A DNA stretch of 64,000 nt from Mesorhizobium sp. (GCF_016793485.1 NZ_JAEULZ010000002.1:1-64000), one strand, 5' to 3'. Shown: positions 1 to 8,750, counted from the first letter of the stretch. The notes: a model not told the origin generated them from the letters alone. Numbers and translations: made by a program.

Positions 1-141
1 GCGGCCGAGCTCTCGGCCTCGTGCAGCGACGCGACGGGCCAGCAGATCACCGTGGAGCCAGCCGCGATGCAGAAGGTCCTGGAGAAACATGTACGCGCCC
101 ACCTCGACGAACTCGCCGAGGTCCGGCCCGACTTCCGGTGA
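1..141 (+). CDS. C-terminal end of a phage gene, probably terminase small subunit
   Basis: An open frame enters the window at base 1 and stops at the TGA ending at 141, giving the last 46 residues of a protein. The tail is charged and helical and ends in VRPDF. It lies immediately upstream of the large terminase, where the small terminase subunit (DNA recognition) normally sits, and the next gene starts inside it, which suggests translational coupling. The fragment is too short to assign by sequence. The small-terminase call rests on position only. Confidence 0.45.
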   Translation, partial: AAELSASCSDATGQQITVEPAAMQKVLEKHVRAHLDELAEVRPDFR

Positions 142-2092
142 AGATGACGCACTGACGGATTTCGACGGCGCGGGCGAGATCCTGCGCGCCTGGGGCAACG
201 GGCTCCGGCCCGACCCGGACCTGACCGTCTCGGAATGGGCGGACCGGCACCGGATGCTGTCGGGCCGCGCCTCGGCCGAGCCCGGGCGATATCGCACGGT
301 GCGCACGCCCTACATGCGCGAGATCATGGACCGGCTGAGCCCCGGCGATCCCACGCAGCGGATCGTGTTCATGAAGGCGGCGCAGGTCGGGGCGACTGAG
401 GCGGGCAACAACTGGATCGGCTTCGCCATCCACCAGGCGCCGGGCCCGATGCTCGCGGTCCAGCCGACGGTGGAACTGGCCAAGCGCAACTCGCGCCAGC
501 GGATCGACCCGCTGATCGACGAGAGCCCTGAACTGCGGGAGCGGGTCAAACCGGCCCGGTCCCGCGACGCGGGTAACACCATGCTGTCGAAGGAATTCGC
601 GGGCGGCATCCTGATCATGACCGGCGCGAACTCGGCGGTCGGGCTGCGCTCCACCCCGGCGCGGTACATCTTCCTCGACGAGGTCGATGCATATCCGGCC
701 TCGGCCGACGAGGAAGGCGATCCGGTCACGCTGGCCGAGGCGCGATCGCTGACCTTCGCCCACCGGCGCAAGGTGTTCCTGGTCTCGACCCCCACGATCC
801 GGGGGCTGAGCCGGATCGAACGGGAATATGAAGCCAGCGACCAGCGCCGGTTCTTCGTGCCATGCCCGCATTGCGGCGCGATGCAGTGGCTGAAGTTCGA
901 GCGGCTGCACTGGCAGAAGGGCAGCCCGGAGACGGCGGAGTATCACTGCGAGGGCTGCGAGAGGCCGATCGCGGAGCACCACAAGACGGCCATGCTGGAG
1001 GGCGGCGAATGGCGGGCAACCGCCGTTGCCGCCGATCCGACCACGGTCGGGTATCACCTCTCGGCGCTCTATTCGCCGATCGGCTGGCTGAGCTGGGAGC
1101 GGATCGTGCGGGCTTGGGACGCAGCTCAGGGGTCGGACGAGGCGATCAAGGCGTTCCGCAACACCATCCTCGGCGAGACATGGGTCGAGACCGGCGAGGC
1201 TCCGGACTGGCAGCGGCTCTATGACCGGCGCGAGCGCTGGACATCCGGCACGGTGCCAGCGGGCGGGCTGTTCCTGACTGCAGGAGCGGACGTCCAGAAG
1301 GACCGGATCGAGGTCGATGTCTGGGCCTGGGGTCGTGGGCTGGAAAGCTGGCTCGTCGATCACGTCGTGGTCGAGGGCGGGCCCGATCGGCACGACGCGT
1401 GGTCGGAGCTGACCGCGCTGCTCGACCGGTCCTGGCCGCATGAACGCGGCGCGCATCTCAGGATCGCGCGGCTCGCCATCGACACCGGCTACGAGGCACC
1501 GGCGGTCTATTCCTGGTCGCGGGCGCAGGGGTTTGGGCAGGTGTCGCCGGTCAAGGGCGTCGAGGGGTTCAACCGCTCGAGCCCCGTCTCGGGCCCGACC
1601 TTCGTCGACGCGACCGAGGGCGGCAAACGCCTTCGTCGCGGGGCGCGGCTCTGGACCGTGGCAGTGTCGACCTTCAAGGCCGAGACCTACCGCTTCCTGC
1701 GGCTGGCGCGGCCGACCGAGGAGGACATGGCCGACGGTGCCGCGTTCCCGCCCGGTTCGGTGCACCTGCCGCATTGGGTCGAGAACGAATGGCTGAAGCA
1801 GTTCGTGGCCGAACAGCTGGTGACGGTGCGCACGAAGCGCGGCTTCGCCCGGCTGGAATGGCAGAAGCTCCGCGAGCGCAACGAGGCGCTGGATTGCCGG
1901 GTCTATGCCCGCGCCGCCGCCTGGATCGCGGGCGCGGACCGCTGGCCCGACGAGAAATGGCGTGACCTCGAGGATCAGCTCGGGGCGGCCCCCACCGACA
2001 CCGATCCCGCCGGGCAGATCAACCGGCCGGGACAGGCCCCGCAGGGCAAACGCCGCACCGACTGGCTCGGGCGACGTGGAGGATGGTTCTGA
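89..2092 (+). CDS. Phage terminase large subunit, GpA family
   Basis: Motor ATPase and nuclease that cuts and packages phage DNA into proheads. The 667-aa product has a Walker A-like segment around residues 96-105 (KAAQVGATEA), a Walker B segment at 193-200 (YIFLDEVD), and a zinc-knuckle-like set of cysteines at 259, 262, 287 and 290. This layout and the length fit the lambda GpA family. The first ATG (89) overlaps the preceding frame by 53 bases. No better in-frame ATG lies close downstream, although the first ~40 residues look poorly conserved, so a later non-ATG start is possible. It is followed after two bases by the gpW-like gene. Confidence 0.95.
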   Translation: MYAPTSTNSPRSGPTSGEDDALTDFDGAGEILRAWGNGLRPDPDLTVSEWADRHRMLSGRASAEPGRYRTVRTPYMREIMDRLSPGDPTQRIVFMKAAQVGATEAGNNWIGFAIHQAPGPMLAVQPTVELAKRNSRQRIDPLIDESPELRERVKPARSRDAGNTMLSKEFAGGILIMTGANSAVGLRSTPARYIFLDEVDAYPASADEEGDPVTLAEARSLTFAHRRKVFLVSTPTIRGLSRIEREYEASDQRRFFVPCPHCGAMQWLKFERLHWQKGSPETAEYHCEGCERPIAEHHKTAMLEGGEWRATAVAADPTTVGYHLSALYSPIGWLSWERIVRAWDAAQGSDEAIKAFRNTILGETWVETGEAPDWQRLYDRRERWTSGTVPAGGLFLTAGADVQKDRIEVDVWAWGRGLESWLVDHVVVEGGPDRHDAWSELTALLDRSWPHERGAHLRIARLAIDTGYEAPAVYSWSRAQGFGQVSPVKGVEGFNRSSPVSGPTFVDATEGGKRLRRGARLWTVAVSTFKAETYRFLRLARPTEEDMADGAAFPPGSVHLPHWVENEWLKQFVAEQLVTVRTKRGFARLEWQKLRERNEALDCRVYARAAAWIAGADRWPDEKWRDLEDQLGAAPTDTDPAGQINRPGQAPQGKRRTDWLGRRGGWF

Positions 2093-2094
2093 AC

Positions 2095-2304
2095 ATGACG
2101 GACTGGACGGAAACCGAGCTCTCGGCGCTGCGCCGCGCCTATGCCAGCGGCACGACCCGGGTCAGCTATGATGGCAAATCCGTCGACTACGGCTCGGCCG
2201 AGGATCTGCTCGCCCGCATCCGGACCATAGAGCGCGCCGTCACGGGTGTGGGCCGTCCGCTGCCTGTGGCCGGGCTCGCGGGTTTCAGCCGCGGGGATCG
2301 GTGA
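2095..2304 (+). CDS. gpW-like head-tail joining protein
   Basis: A 69-aa protein beginning at the second ATG of its frame, two bases after the terminase stop. The size, the N-terminal helix (WTETELSALRRAYASG), a central beta hairpin around the residues VSYDGKSVDY, and the location between large terminase and portal fit the gpW family. In lambda, gpW helps stabilise packaged DNA and prepares the head for tail attachment. Its TGA overlaps the portal ATG (TGATG). Confidence 0.85.
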   Translation: MTDWTETELSALRRAYASGTTRVSYDGKSVDYGSAEDLLARIRTIERAVTGVGRPLPVAGLAGFSRGDR

Positions 2305-3833
2305 TGTCGGCGACCTGGTTCGACCACGCCATCGCCACGGTGGCGCCGCGCATGGCGGCACGTCGCGTGATGGCGCGACAAGCCTTCGAGACCCTGACGC
2401 GGGGCTATGACGGTGCTGCGCGCGGGCGTCGCACCGATGGCTGGCGCGCGCCCGGATCCTCGGCCGATACCGAGATCGGCGTCGCCGGGGCGCTCTTGCG
2501 CGACCGCATGCGCGATCTGGTGCGCAACAATCCGCATGCGGCCAAGGCCGTGGCGGTGCTGGTCAACAACATCATCGGCGCGGGCATCATGCCGCGCGCC
2601 GCCAGTGGCGACGACACGCTGGACCGCAAGGTCGATGGGCTCTTCGAGCGCTGGACGGCGGAGTGCGACGCCGATGGTCAGCTCGACTTCTACGGCCTGC
2701 AGACGCTGATCTGCCGCGAGATGGTCGAGGCGGGCGAGGTGCTGGTGCGCCGCCGCCTCCGGCGCGCGAGCGACGGCCTGCCCGTGCCGCTGCAGTTGCA
2801 GGTGCTCGAGGCCGACTTCCTCGACGCCACCAAGTCCGGCGCCCTCGGCGCGGGCCGTCTCGTGCAGGGCATCGAGTTCGACCCGGTCGGCAAGCGCCGG
2901 GCCTATTGGCTGCATGCCGAGCATCCGGGCGATGCGTACGGCGCCTTGCAGAACGGGTTGCAGAGCCGCCCGGTGCCAGCGACCGAGATCGCCCATGTCT
3001 ACGAGAAGCAGCGCACGCAGGCGCGCGGCGTCCCCTGGGGCGCGCCGGTGATCCGCAGCCTGCGCGATCTCGACGACTACGAGGTGGCCGAACTGGTCCG
3101 CAAGAAGACCGAGGCCTGCGTCACCGCCATCGTCTTCGGCGACGACGAGGCGCAACAGGGCATCGCACCCTCGGTGGTCGACGCGGATGGCAACCGGGTC
3201 GAGCAGTTCGAGCCGGGGCTGATCGCCTATGCCCGAGGCGGCAAGGACATCCGCTTCAACCAGCCCTCCGCCACCGGCGGCTACGGCGAATACAAGCGCG
3301 CCAGCCTGCACACGATCTCGGCCGGGTTCCGGGTGCCCTACGAGCTGCTGACCGGCGATCTCAGCCAGGTCAACTATTCCTCGATCCGGGCGGGGCTCGT
3401 GGAGTTCCGCCGCCAGATCGACGCGGTGCAGTGGCAGCTCTTCATCCCGATGTTCTGCGCGCCGGTGTGGCGCTGGTTCACGGAAGCCGCATGGGCGGCG
3501 GGCCAGATCCCGTCGCCCATCGTGCCGGTCGAATGGTCTCCGCCGAAGTTCGAGGCGGTCGATCCGCAGAAGGACGCGATGGCGAACCTGCTGTCGATCC
3601 GCTCGGGCACCATGACGCTGGCCGAGGTGATCGCGCGGCAGGGCCGCAACCCCGATGCCGTGCTGGCCGAGATCGCCGCGACCAATGCCAAGCTCGACGC
3701 TCTGGGGCTGGTGCTCGACAGCGACCCGCGCCGCGTCACCAAGACCGGCAGCGCCCAAACCACCGATCCGGACACCGACGACCCGGCCGCCGACGCGGAC
3801 AATGACCCGGCGCAGGCCGACCAACAGGACTGA
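2304..3833 (+). CDS. Phage portal protein, lambda family
   Basis: The dodecameric portal forms the DNA entry pore at one capsid vertex and docks the terminase. The 509-aa product shows the lambda GpB-type core: a region rich in RNNPHAAKAVAVLVNNIIG near residue 75, a membrane-free alpha/beta middle, and a segment like LTGDLSQVNYSSIRAGL that is characteristic of lambda-type portals. I take the ATG at 2304, which overlaps the upstream stop, over the GTG at 2301. The acidic C-terminal tail (TDPDTDDPAADADNDP) is likely disordered. Confidence 0.93.
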   Translation: MSATWFDHAIATVAPRMAARRVMARQAFETLTRGYDGAARGRRTDGWRAPGSSADTEIGVAGALLRDRMRDLVRNNPHAAKAVAVLVNNIIGAGIMPRAASGDDTLDRKVDGLFERWTAECDADGQLDFYGLQTLICREMVEAGEVLVRRRLRRASDGLPVPLQLQVLEADFLDATKSGALGAGRLVQGIEFDPVGKRRAYWLHAEHPGDAYGALQNGLQSRPVPATEIAHVYEKQRTQARGVPWGAPVIRSLRDLDDYEVAELVRKKTEACVTAIVFGDDEAQQGIAPSVVDADGNRVEQFEPGLIAYARGGKDIRFNQPSATGGYGEYKRASLHTISAGFRVPYELLTGDLSQVNYSSIRAGLVEFRRQIDAVQWQLFIPMFCAPVWRWFTEAAWAAGQIPSPIVPVEWSPPKFEAVDPQKDAMANLLSIRSGTMTLAEVIARQGRNPDAVLAEIAATNAKLDALGLVLDSDPRRVTKTGSAQTTDPDTDDPAADADNDPAQADQQD

Positions 3834-3837
3834 CCTC

Positions 3838-5901
3838 ATGGACACGATGATCGAATTGCCGGCCATGCGCCGGTCGGCGGAGCTTGCGCCGAACACGGCC
3901 GATGCCGACAGCCGCACCGTCGAGGTGGTCTGGTCGGCCGGGGCCCGCGTCCGGCGCGCGACCTTCTTCGGCGAGCCCTACGACGAGGAACTGAGCCTCG
4001 ACCCGGCCCATGTGCGGCTCGACCGGCTGAACGCGGGCGCGCCGTTCCTGAAGGTGCACGAGCTCGACACACTCGATGCGGTGATCGGCTCGGTCGTGCC
4101 GGGCTCGGCCCGTATCGAGAACGGCCGGGGCATCGCGCTGGTGCGGATCAGCGAACGCGCCGATGTCGAGCCGATCTGGCGCGACATCCAGGCGGGCCAC
4201 ATCCGGGCGGTCTCGATCGGCTATCAGGTCCACCGCTTCGAGGTCTCGAAGCCCGAGGCCGCGCGCGAACTCTGGCGCGCGGTGGACTGGACGCCGTTCG
4301 AGGTCTCCGCCGTCGCGGTCGGCGCCGATCCCGCCGCGGGCTTCCGCGCCCAGCATCCCCTTCACGACTGCGTCCTTCACCGCCGGGGCGCCCCTTCAAG
4401 CACGAAAGGACCGATCTCGATGACGGACAAGACCGAAACCCCGGCAAGCGACGCCGCAACCCCCACCACCCAGCCGACCGCGCCGGTCGCAACCGGGGAC
4501 ACCACCATGACCGAGCCGAAAGCGGCTGCGCCCGACCCGAAGGTCGCCGCAGCGGAAACCCGCACCCAGCCGAAGCTTCAGAATACCGATGCCCCCGCTG
4601 CGCCCGACACCGAGGCGGTCGCCACCCGCGCCCGCGAGGCCGAGCGCGACCGCGTCTCCACCATCTACGATCTCGCGGGCCGCCTGAACCTCGAGCGCGG
4701 TTTCGCCGAGGATCTGGTCAAGCGCGGCGTCAGCGTCGACGAATCCCGCCGCCTGATCCTCGACGAGGTCGCAGCGAAGTCCGACGAGACCCGGACCTTC
4801 CCCCATGTCTCCGTCCCGCTCGGCGGCCGGGACGAGCGGATCACCCGTCGCGAGGCGGTGGCGAATGCGCTGCTGCACCGCTACAGCCCGACGCTGTTCC
4901 AGCTGGAAGACGCCGCCCGCCAGTACCGCGGCATGACGCTGCTGGAGCTCGCCCGCGAAAGCCTCGGCAATGCCGGGGTGAACACCCGGGGCCTGTCGCG
5001 CGACGAGGTGGCGACGCGGGCGCTGCACTCGACTTCGGACTTCCCCGAGATCCTGTCGGCCGTCACCAACAAGACCCTGCGGCAGGCCTATGAGGCCTAT
5101 CCCCGCACCTTCATGCTGTTCTGCCGCCAGGTACTCGCGACCGACTTCAAGGCGATGCACCGGGTCCAGCTCGGCGAAGCGCCGCAGCTTCTGGAGGTCG
5201 GCGAGAGCGGCGAGTTCAAGCGCGGGACGCTGGGCGAGAGCAAGGAGAGCTACAAGGTCAAGACCTATGGCCGGGTGGTCGCGATCACCCGCCAGACGCT
5301 GATCAACGACGACCTCGACGCCTTCACGCGCATCCCGGCGATGTACGGCAACTCCATCGCCCAGCTGGAGTCGGACGTGGTCTGGGGGATCATCACCGCC
5401 AACCCGGCTATGGCCGACGGCAATGCGCTGTTCCACACCACCCACAAGAACCTCGCGGGCACCGGCGCGGCGCTCGACGTCGGCAGTGTCGGAGCGGCGC
5501 GCGCGGCGATGGCCAAGCAGACTGGCCTCGACAAGAAGACGGTGCTGAACGTCCGCCCCGCCTTTCTGATCGTGCCCGCCTCGCTGGAACTGAAGGCCGA
5601 GCAGCTGGTCGCGCAGAACCTCGTGCCCGCCGCAACTGCCAGCGTGGTGCCGCAGTCGATCCGCACGCTCGCGCCGATCAGCGAGCCGCGCCTCGACGCC
5701 GCCAGCGAGACCGCCTGGTATCTGGCGGCCAGCCCGAACCAGATCGACACGATCGAGTACGCCTATCTCGAGGGTCAGCAGGGCGCCTACATCGAGACGC
5801 GTAACGGCTTCGACGTCGACGGGGTCGAGATCAAGTGTCGCCTCGACTTCGGTGCCAAGGCCATCGATTGGCGCGGCCTCTACAAGAACCCGGGCGCGTA
5901 A
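3838..5901 (+). CDS. Prohead protease / Mu gpT-like major capsid fusion protein
   Basis: A 687-aa polyprotein. Residues ~1-175 resemble the HK97/ClpP-type prohead protease that trims the capsid precursor (segments such as LDRLNAGAPFLKVHE and GHIRAVSIGYQV). Residues ~195-320 are a low-complexity Ala/Thr/Pro-rich and charged stretch likely to act as scaffold. Residues ~330-687 resemble the Mu gpT-like major head subunit (GEFKRGTLGESKESYKVKTYGR). The start at 3838 follows the portal stop by four bases; longer upstream frames overlap the portal gene. An internal in-frame ATG at 4420 has AAAGGA nine bases ahead and could release a ~493-aa capsid precursor. Confidence 0.9.
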   Translation: MDTMIELPAMRRSAELAPNTADADSRTVEVVWSAGARVRRATFFGEPYDEELSLDPAHVRLDRLNAGAPFLKVHELDTLDAVIGSVVPGSARIENGRGIALVRISERADVEPIWRDIQAGHIRAVSIGYQVHRFEVSKPEAARELWRAVDWTPFEVSAVAVGADPAAGFRAQHPLHDCVLHRRGAPSSTKGPISMTDKTETPASDAATPTTQPTAPVATGDTTMTEPKAAAPDPKVAAAETRTQPKLQNTDAPAAPDTEAVATRAREAERDRVSTIYDLAGRLNLERGFAEDLVKRGVSVDESRRLILDEVAAKSDETRTFPHVSVPLGGRDERITRREAVANALLHRYSPTLFQLEDAARQYRGMTLLELARESLGNAGVNTRGLSRDEVATRALHSTSDFPEILSAVTNKTLRQAYEAYPRTFMLFCRQVLATDFKAMHRVQLGEAPQLLEVGESGEFKRGTLGESKESYKVKTYGRVVAITRQTLINDDLDAFTRIPAMYGNSIAQLESDVVWGIITANPAMADGNALFHTTHKNLAGTGAALDVGSVGAARAAMAKQTGLDKKTVLNVRPAFLIVPASLELKAEQLVAQNLVPAATASVVPQSIRTLAPISEPRLDAASETAWYLAASPNQIDTIEYAYLEGQQGAYIETRNGFDVDGVEIKCRLDFGAKAIDWRGLYKNPGA

Positions 5902-5978
5902 CCCGCACCCCATGCCGAACCCTGACATGCGGGCGGTCCTGACGGGCCGCCCTTCGTCTTTCCACGAGGATCACGTCC

Positions 5979-6314
5979 ATGAAAAACTACGTCCAGCCCG
6001 GCAACACCATCACCCTGACCGCGCCCTATGCCGTCGCCTCCGGCGATGGTCTGCTCGTCGGCTCCATCTTCGGCATCGCCGCCGGAGCGGCCGCCCTCGG
6101 CGAGCCCGTCGAGACCGCGCTCGTCGGCGTCTTCGACATCACCAAGGTCGGCTCGCAGGCCTGGACCGTCGGCGCCAGGGTCTATTGGGACGACACCAAC
6201 AAGCGCACCACGACCGTCGCGACTGACAACACGCTCATCGGCGTGGCCGTCGAGGCGGTGGCGAGCGGCGCGGGCGACACCATCGGACGGGTCCGCCTGA
6301 ACGCGGCCTTCTGA
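5979..6314 (+). CDS. DUF2190-like capsid decoration protein
   Basis: A 111-aa beta-rich protein directly after the capsid gene. The start (MKNYVQPGNTITLTAP) and the core motifs GDGLLVGSIFGIAA and GARVYWDD fit DUF2190, a family placed next to major capsid genes and thought to be head-stabilising or decoration proteins. It ends where the next gene begins (TGATG overlap). The family match is strong; the decoration role is inferred from position. Confidence 0.85.
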   Translation: MKNYVQPGNTITLTAPYAVASGDGLLVGSIFGIAAGAAALGEPVETALVGVFDITKVGSQAWTVGARVYWDDTNKRTTTVATDNTLIGVAVEAVASGAGDTIGRVRLNAAF

Positions 6315-6625
6315 TGAGCGCCTTCGCCGCTGCCGTGGGCGCGCTCTTCGCCGATCCGAACATCGGCCGGGACGCGGTCTACATCGCCGACGGCGGCGCG
6401 CCCGTGCTGGTGCGCGTTGTCGCCCGGCGCGCTGACGCGATCACGGACTTCGGCGACGCGCGGCTCTGGTCCGAGACCACCAGGATCGACCTGCGCGTGG
6501 CCGAGGTTGCGACCCCGCGCCCCGGCGACCGTATCGAGATCGATGGCGACGCCTTCCTCATCCAGGGCGAGCCCGTCCGCGACCGCGAGCGGCTGGTCTG
6601 GACCGTGGATCTGAGGCCCGCGTGA
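6314..6625 (+). CDS. Head-tail joining / connector protein
   Basis: A 103-aa protein translated from an ATG that overlaps the preceding stop. The small beta-barrel-like pattern ending in GDRIEIDGDAFLIQGEPVRD...WTVDLRP is typical of lambda FII-like or GTA-like head-tail joining proteins, which cap the portal ring and present the tail interface. It overlaps the next gene by four bases (ATG at 6622), as expected for a co-translated morphogenesis operon. Confidence 0.8.
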   Translation: MSAFAAAVGALFADPNIGRDAVYIADGGAPVLVRVVARRADAITDFGDARLWSETTRIDLRVAEVATPRPGDRIEIDGDAFLIQGEPVRDRERLVWTVDLRPA

Positions 6626-7251
6626 AACTCAAGCTCGACATCGATCCCGACATCGTCGCGATGATGGCGGCCGAAGTTGCGGCGGGCGAGCGCGCTGTGA
6701 CGGCCGCGATGCGCGAGGCCGGGACCGGGCTGAAGTCGGCGTGGCGGTTGCAGATCACCGGCGCGGGGCTCGGCACACGGCTCGCCAACTCGATCCGCAA
6801 CCAGAACTTCCCGAGGTCGGGCGAGAGCCTGGACGCCGCGGCGCTCGTCTGGTCGAAGGCCCCGGTCATCGTAGGCGCGCATGACACCGGTCCTCTGATC
6901 CGCTCGAAAGACGGGTTCTGGCTCGCGATCCCGCTGCCTGCAGCGGGCAAGTCCCTGCGCGGCGGGCGGATCACCCCCGGCGAATGGGAGCGGCGGCGCG
7001 GCCTGCGCCTGCGCTTCGTCTATCGCCGGACGGGGCCGAGCCTGCTGGTGGCGGAGGGCCGGCTGAACACCAAGGGTCAGGCGGTGGTGTCGCGCTCGAA
7101 GACCGGGCGCGGAAAGGTCACTGCGCTGATCTTCCTGTTGGTGCCGCAGGTCAAGCTGCCGAAGCGGCTTGATCTGGCGAGGGATGCCGAGCGGGCGCAC
7201 GACGCGGTACCGGGACTGATCGTGGCGAATTGGGTGGAGGCGAAACTATAG
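6622..7251 (+). CDS. DUF6441-like phage head-tail completion protein
   Basis: A 209-aa, strongly basic protein in the position of the neck or minor tail component (the gpZ / HK97 gp10 region). The N-terminal helix (VAAGERAVTAAMREAG) and the basic middle (GEWERRRGLRLRFVYRR) fit a family I recall as DUF6441. No enzymatic motif is visible. It is intact at its C-terminus, and the late operon is interrupted by metal-resistance cargo directly after its stop. The phage series resumes at 8751. Confidence 0.75.
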   Translation: MKLKLDIDPDIVAMMAAEVAAGERAVTAAMREAGTGLKSAWRLQITGAGLGTRLANSIRNQNFPRSGESLDAAALVWSKAPVIVGAHDTGPLIRSKDGFWLAIPLPAAGKSLRGGRITPGEWERRRGLRLRFVYRRTGPSLLVAEGRLNTKGQAVVSRSKTGRGKVTALIFLLVPQVKLPKRLDLARDAERAHDAVPGLIVANWVEAKL

Positions 7252-7379
7252 TCGGACGCGCCGGAAAAAGGATCTGGAGCCCTGACAGGCCCCGTCTATC
7301 TCGGCGGCCGAGAGATCGTATTCTGGTCCTGATGCCGCCTGCACGATCCGGCGCCCGAAGCCCGGTGACCGGCGTGGCC

Positions 7380-8249
7380 TCACGTGGCCACCCGCAAATC
7401 GGCCCGCGCGTCGCGGATGATCGACCACGAGGATTGCAGAAACAGCCCGGCGATCACTGCCGCTACAACGAGGTCGGGCCATGCCGTGTTAGTCCAGGCG
7501 ACCAGACCCGCTGCCACGACGACCGCTGCATTGCCGATGGCGTCGTTGCGCGAGAACAGCCAGACGGCCCGAACGTTGGCATCTCCGGCCCGGTGGGGCA
7601 GCAACGGCAGAACGGCAACCACGTTGACCACGAGCGCGATCACGGCGAACAGGCCCATCAGTTCAGCTTCAGGCTGCTGCTGAACCAGTACGCGGTAGGC
7701 CGTGTTGGCGAGGACCCCGAGACCGAGCGCCCCGAGAAACAAGCCTTGGATCAGAGCGGAACGGGCTCGCCAGACCAGGCTCCAGCCGATCGCCAGAACC
7801 CCAAGGAAGGTGATCAGGCCATCGCCGAGGAAATCGAGCGCATCGGCTTTCAGGGCCTGCGATCCGGAAATGAAGCCGCCAACCATCTCGATGAGGCCGT
7901 AGCCCACGTTCAGCACGATCACGATCCACAGCGCACGCCGGTAGGCCGGGGTGATATGGCTCAAGTCCTTCGGAAGATCGTCGATGTCTCCCTCGTGATC
8001 AGCTTCGGGTCCGCCCAGCCGATCCAGTCGGTAGCCGATGCCCGACACCGCACGCTCCACTTCGGGCAGCTGCAAACTCAGGTCGGATACATGCACCGTC
8101 ATGATCTGCGTGGCAGTCGAGACCTTCACGTCCTCGACCCCGGCCGACCGCACCGCCTTCTCGATCTTCGCGGCGCATGACGGGCAGTCCATGCCGGTGA
8201 CTCTGTAGCGCGCGTGCTCAGCGTTGCTCATTGTGGCCGTTTCGCTCAT
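7380..8249 (-). CDS. CDF-family heavy-metal efflux pump with N-terminal HMA domain
   Basis: A 289-aa inner-membrane proton-coupled exporter of divalent metals such as Zn, Cd or Pb. Residues ~12-75 form a heavy-metal-associated domain with GMDCPSC (Cys22 and Cys25). About six transmembrane helices follow, with the CDF metal-site signatures in ADALDFLGDG and FSRNDAIGN. The chosen start (ATG, CAT at 8247-8249) places the HMA domain at the N-terminus; the longer frame runs into the divergent regulator. It lacks the usual cytosolic C-terminal domain and ends soon after the last helix. It is divergent from a CmtR-like repressor, which argues for Cd/Pb as inducer. Confidence 0.88.
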   Translation of the reverse strand: MSETATMSNAEHARYRVTGMDCPSCAAKIEKAVRSAGVEDVKVSTATQIMTVHVSDLSLQLPEVERAVSGIGYRLDRLGGPEADHEGDIDDLPKDLSHITPAYRRALWIVIVLNVGYGLIEMVGGFISGSQALKADALDFLGDGLITFLGVLAIGWSLVWRARSALIQGLFLGALGLGVLANTAYRVLVQQQPEAELMGLFAVIALVVNVVAVLPLLPHRAGDANVRAVWLFSRNDAIGNAAVVVAAGLVAWTNTAWPDLVVAAVIAGLFLQSSWSIIRDARADLRVAT

Positions 8250-8278
8250 TACGATCTTCCGTGGACAGACGAGGCTAT

Positions 8279-8298
8279 ATATCATTGCAGACTGATAT
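8279..8298. promoter_or_regulatory. Probable ArsR-type operator between pump and repressor
   Basis: An inverted repeat ATATCA-(8 nt)-TGATAT lies in the 47-bp divergent gap and runs into the repressor's own ATG. It overlaps a TATATA element that could serve as a -10 box. The position and symmetry fit an ArsR/SmtB operator that controls both genes. Direct binding is inferred. Confidence 0.55.
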
Positions 8299-8659
8299 GT
8301 CGAGCGAGACCGGAATCCTTCAGCAGGCTGATGCTCAAGTCGTCGAGTTGCGGGCGAAGCTTTTCCGCGGCTTGGCTGACTTCTCGCGCATGTCGATTTT
8401 GGCCGCTCTGCGTGACGGCCCGCTTTCGGTTGGGGAGATCGTTGGCGCCACCGGCCTGTCGCAGTCGAACGCCTCAAACCACCTGCGGTGCCTGAGCGAA
8501 TGCGGGCTGGTTGTCGGAGAACCGGACGGTCGGTTCGTCCGGTATCGGTTGAGCGATCCGCGCTTGGACGAACTGATGAGGCTGGCCGACGACCTCCTGG
8601 CCGGGACCGCTCGGGGCGTTGACTCGTGCGAGAATTTCAAAGGAGCGGGCACGGTCTGA
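8297..8659 (+). CDS. CmtR-like ArsR/SmtB metal-responsive repressor
   Basis: A 120-aa winged-helix repressor. The HTH core reads SVGEIVGATGLSQSNASNHL and the wing follows at ~75-88. Cysteines at 65 and 69 (LRCLSEC) and at 111 near the C-terminus match in spacing the Cd/Pb-binding cysteines 57, 61 and 102 of mycobacterial CmtR, as I remember that family. The ATG at 8297 is chosen because the longer frame overlaps the divergent pump gene. The -10-like element lies only ~15 bases upstream, so the message may be nearly leaderless. Confidence 0.85.
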   Translation: MSSETGILQQADAQVVELRAKLFRGLADFSRMSILAALRDGPLSVGEIVGATGLSQSNASNHLRCLSECGLVVGEPDGRFVRYRLSDPRLDELMRLADDLLAGTARGVDSCENFKGAGTV

Positions 8660-8660
8660 T

Positions 8661-8682
8661 CGACGGCGGACGTCCGCCGTCG
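8661..8682 (+). terminator. Perfect 22-bp palindrome after the CmtR-like gene
   Basis: CGACGGCGGA is followed directly by its reverse complement, two bases past the stop codon. The stem is strong and GC-rich but has no T-run after it, so it may act as a Rho-dependent or transcript-stabilising hairpin and not as a classical intrinsic terminator. Confidence 0.45.
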
Positions 8683-8699
8683 TTGGCCTACGATCAAGA

Positions 8700-8717
8700 C
8701 CGGGCGACGACGCCCGG
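8700..8717 (+). repeat. Second hairpin at the cargo/phage junction
   Basis: CCGGGCG-ACGA-CGCCCGG forms a 7-bp perfect stem with a 4-base loop, 33 bases ahead of the next phage gene. It could insulate the cargo from the late transcript or mark an insertion scar. No T-tract follows. Confidence 0.35.
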
Positions 8718-8750
8718 TGCTGTGCCATTCGGATTTTCTTCGGTGACATC

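Larger units (their letters stand above)
7252..8750. other. Cargo insertion in the late operon: metal sensor plus efflux pump
   Basis: About 1.5 kb separate the DUF6441-like gene from the tail-terminator-like gene, which are normally adjacent in this type of phage. The block holds a complete divergent regulator/exporter pair with its own operator, and two hairpins lie after the regulator. It is laid out like a phage 'moron' or accessory gene block. Flanking phage genes are unbroken. I see no transposase, integrase or obvious flanking direct repeat, so the insertion mechanism is unknown. Confidence 0.7.

Noticed and set aside
47-1774. Long minus-strand frame opposite the large terminase
   Set aside because: Its translation is Arg/Pro/His-rich without any recognisable fold, and it lies antisense to a clear GpA terminase; it is a high-GC shadow.
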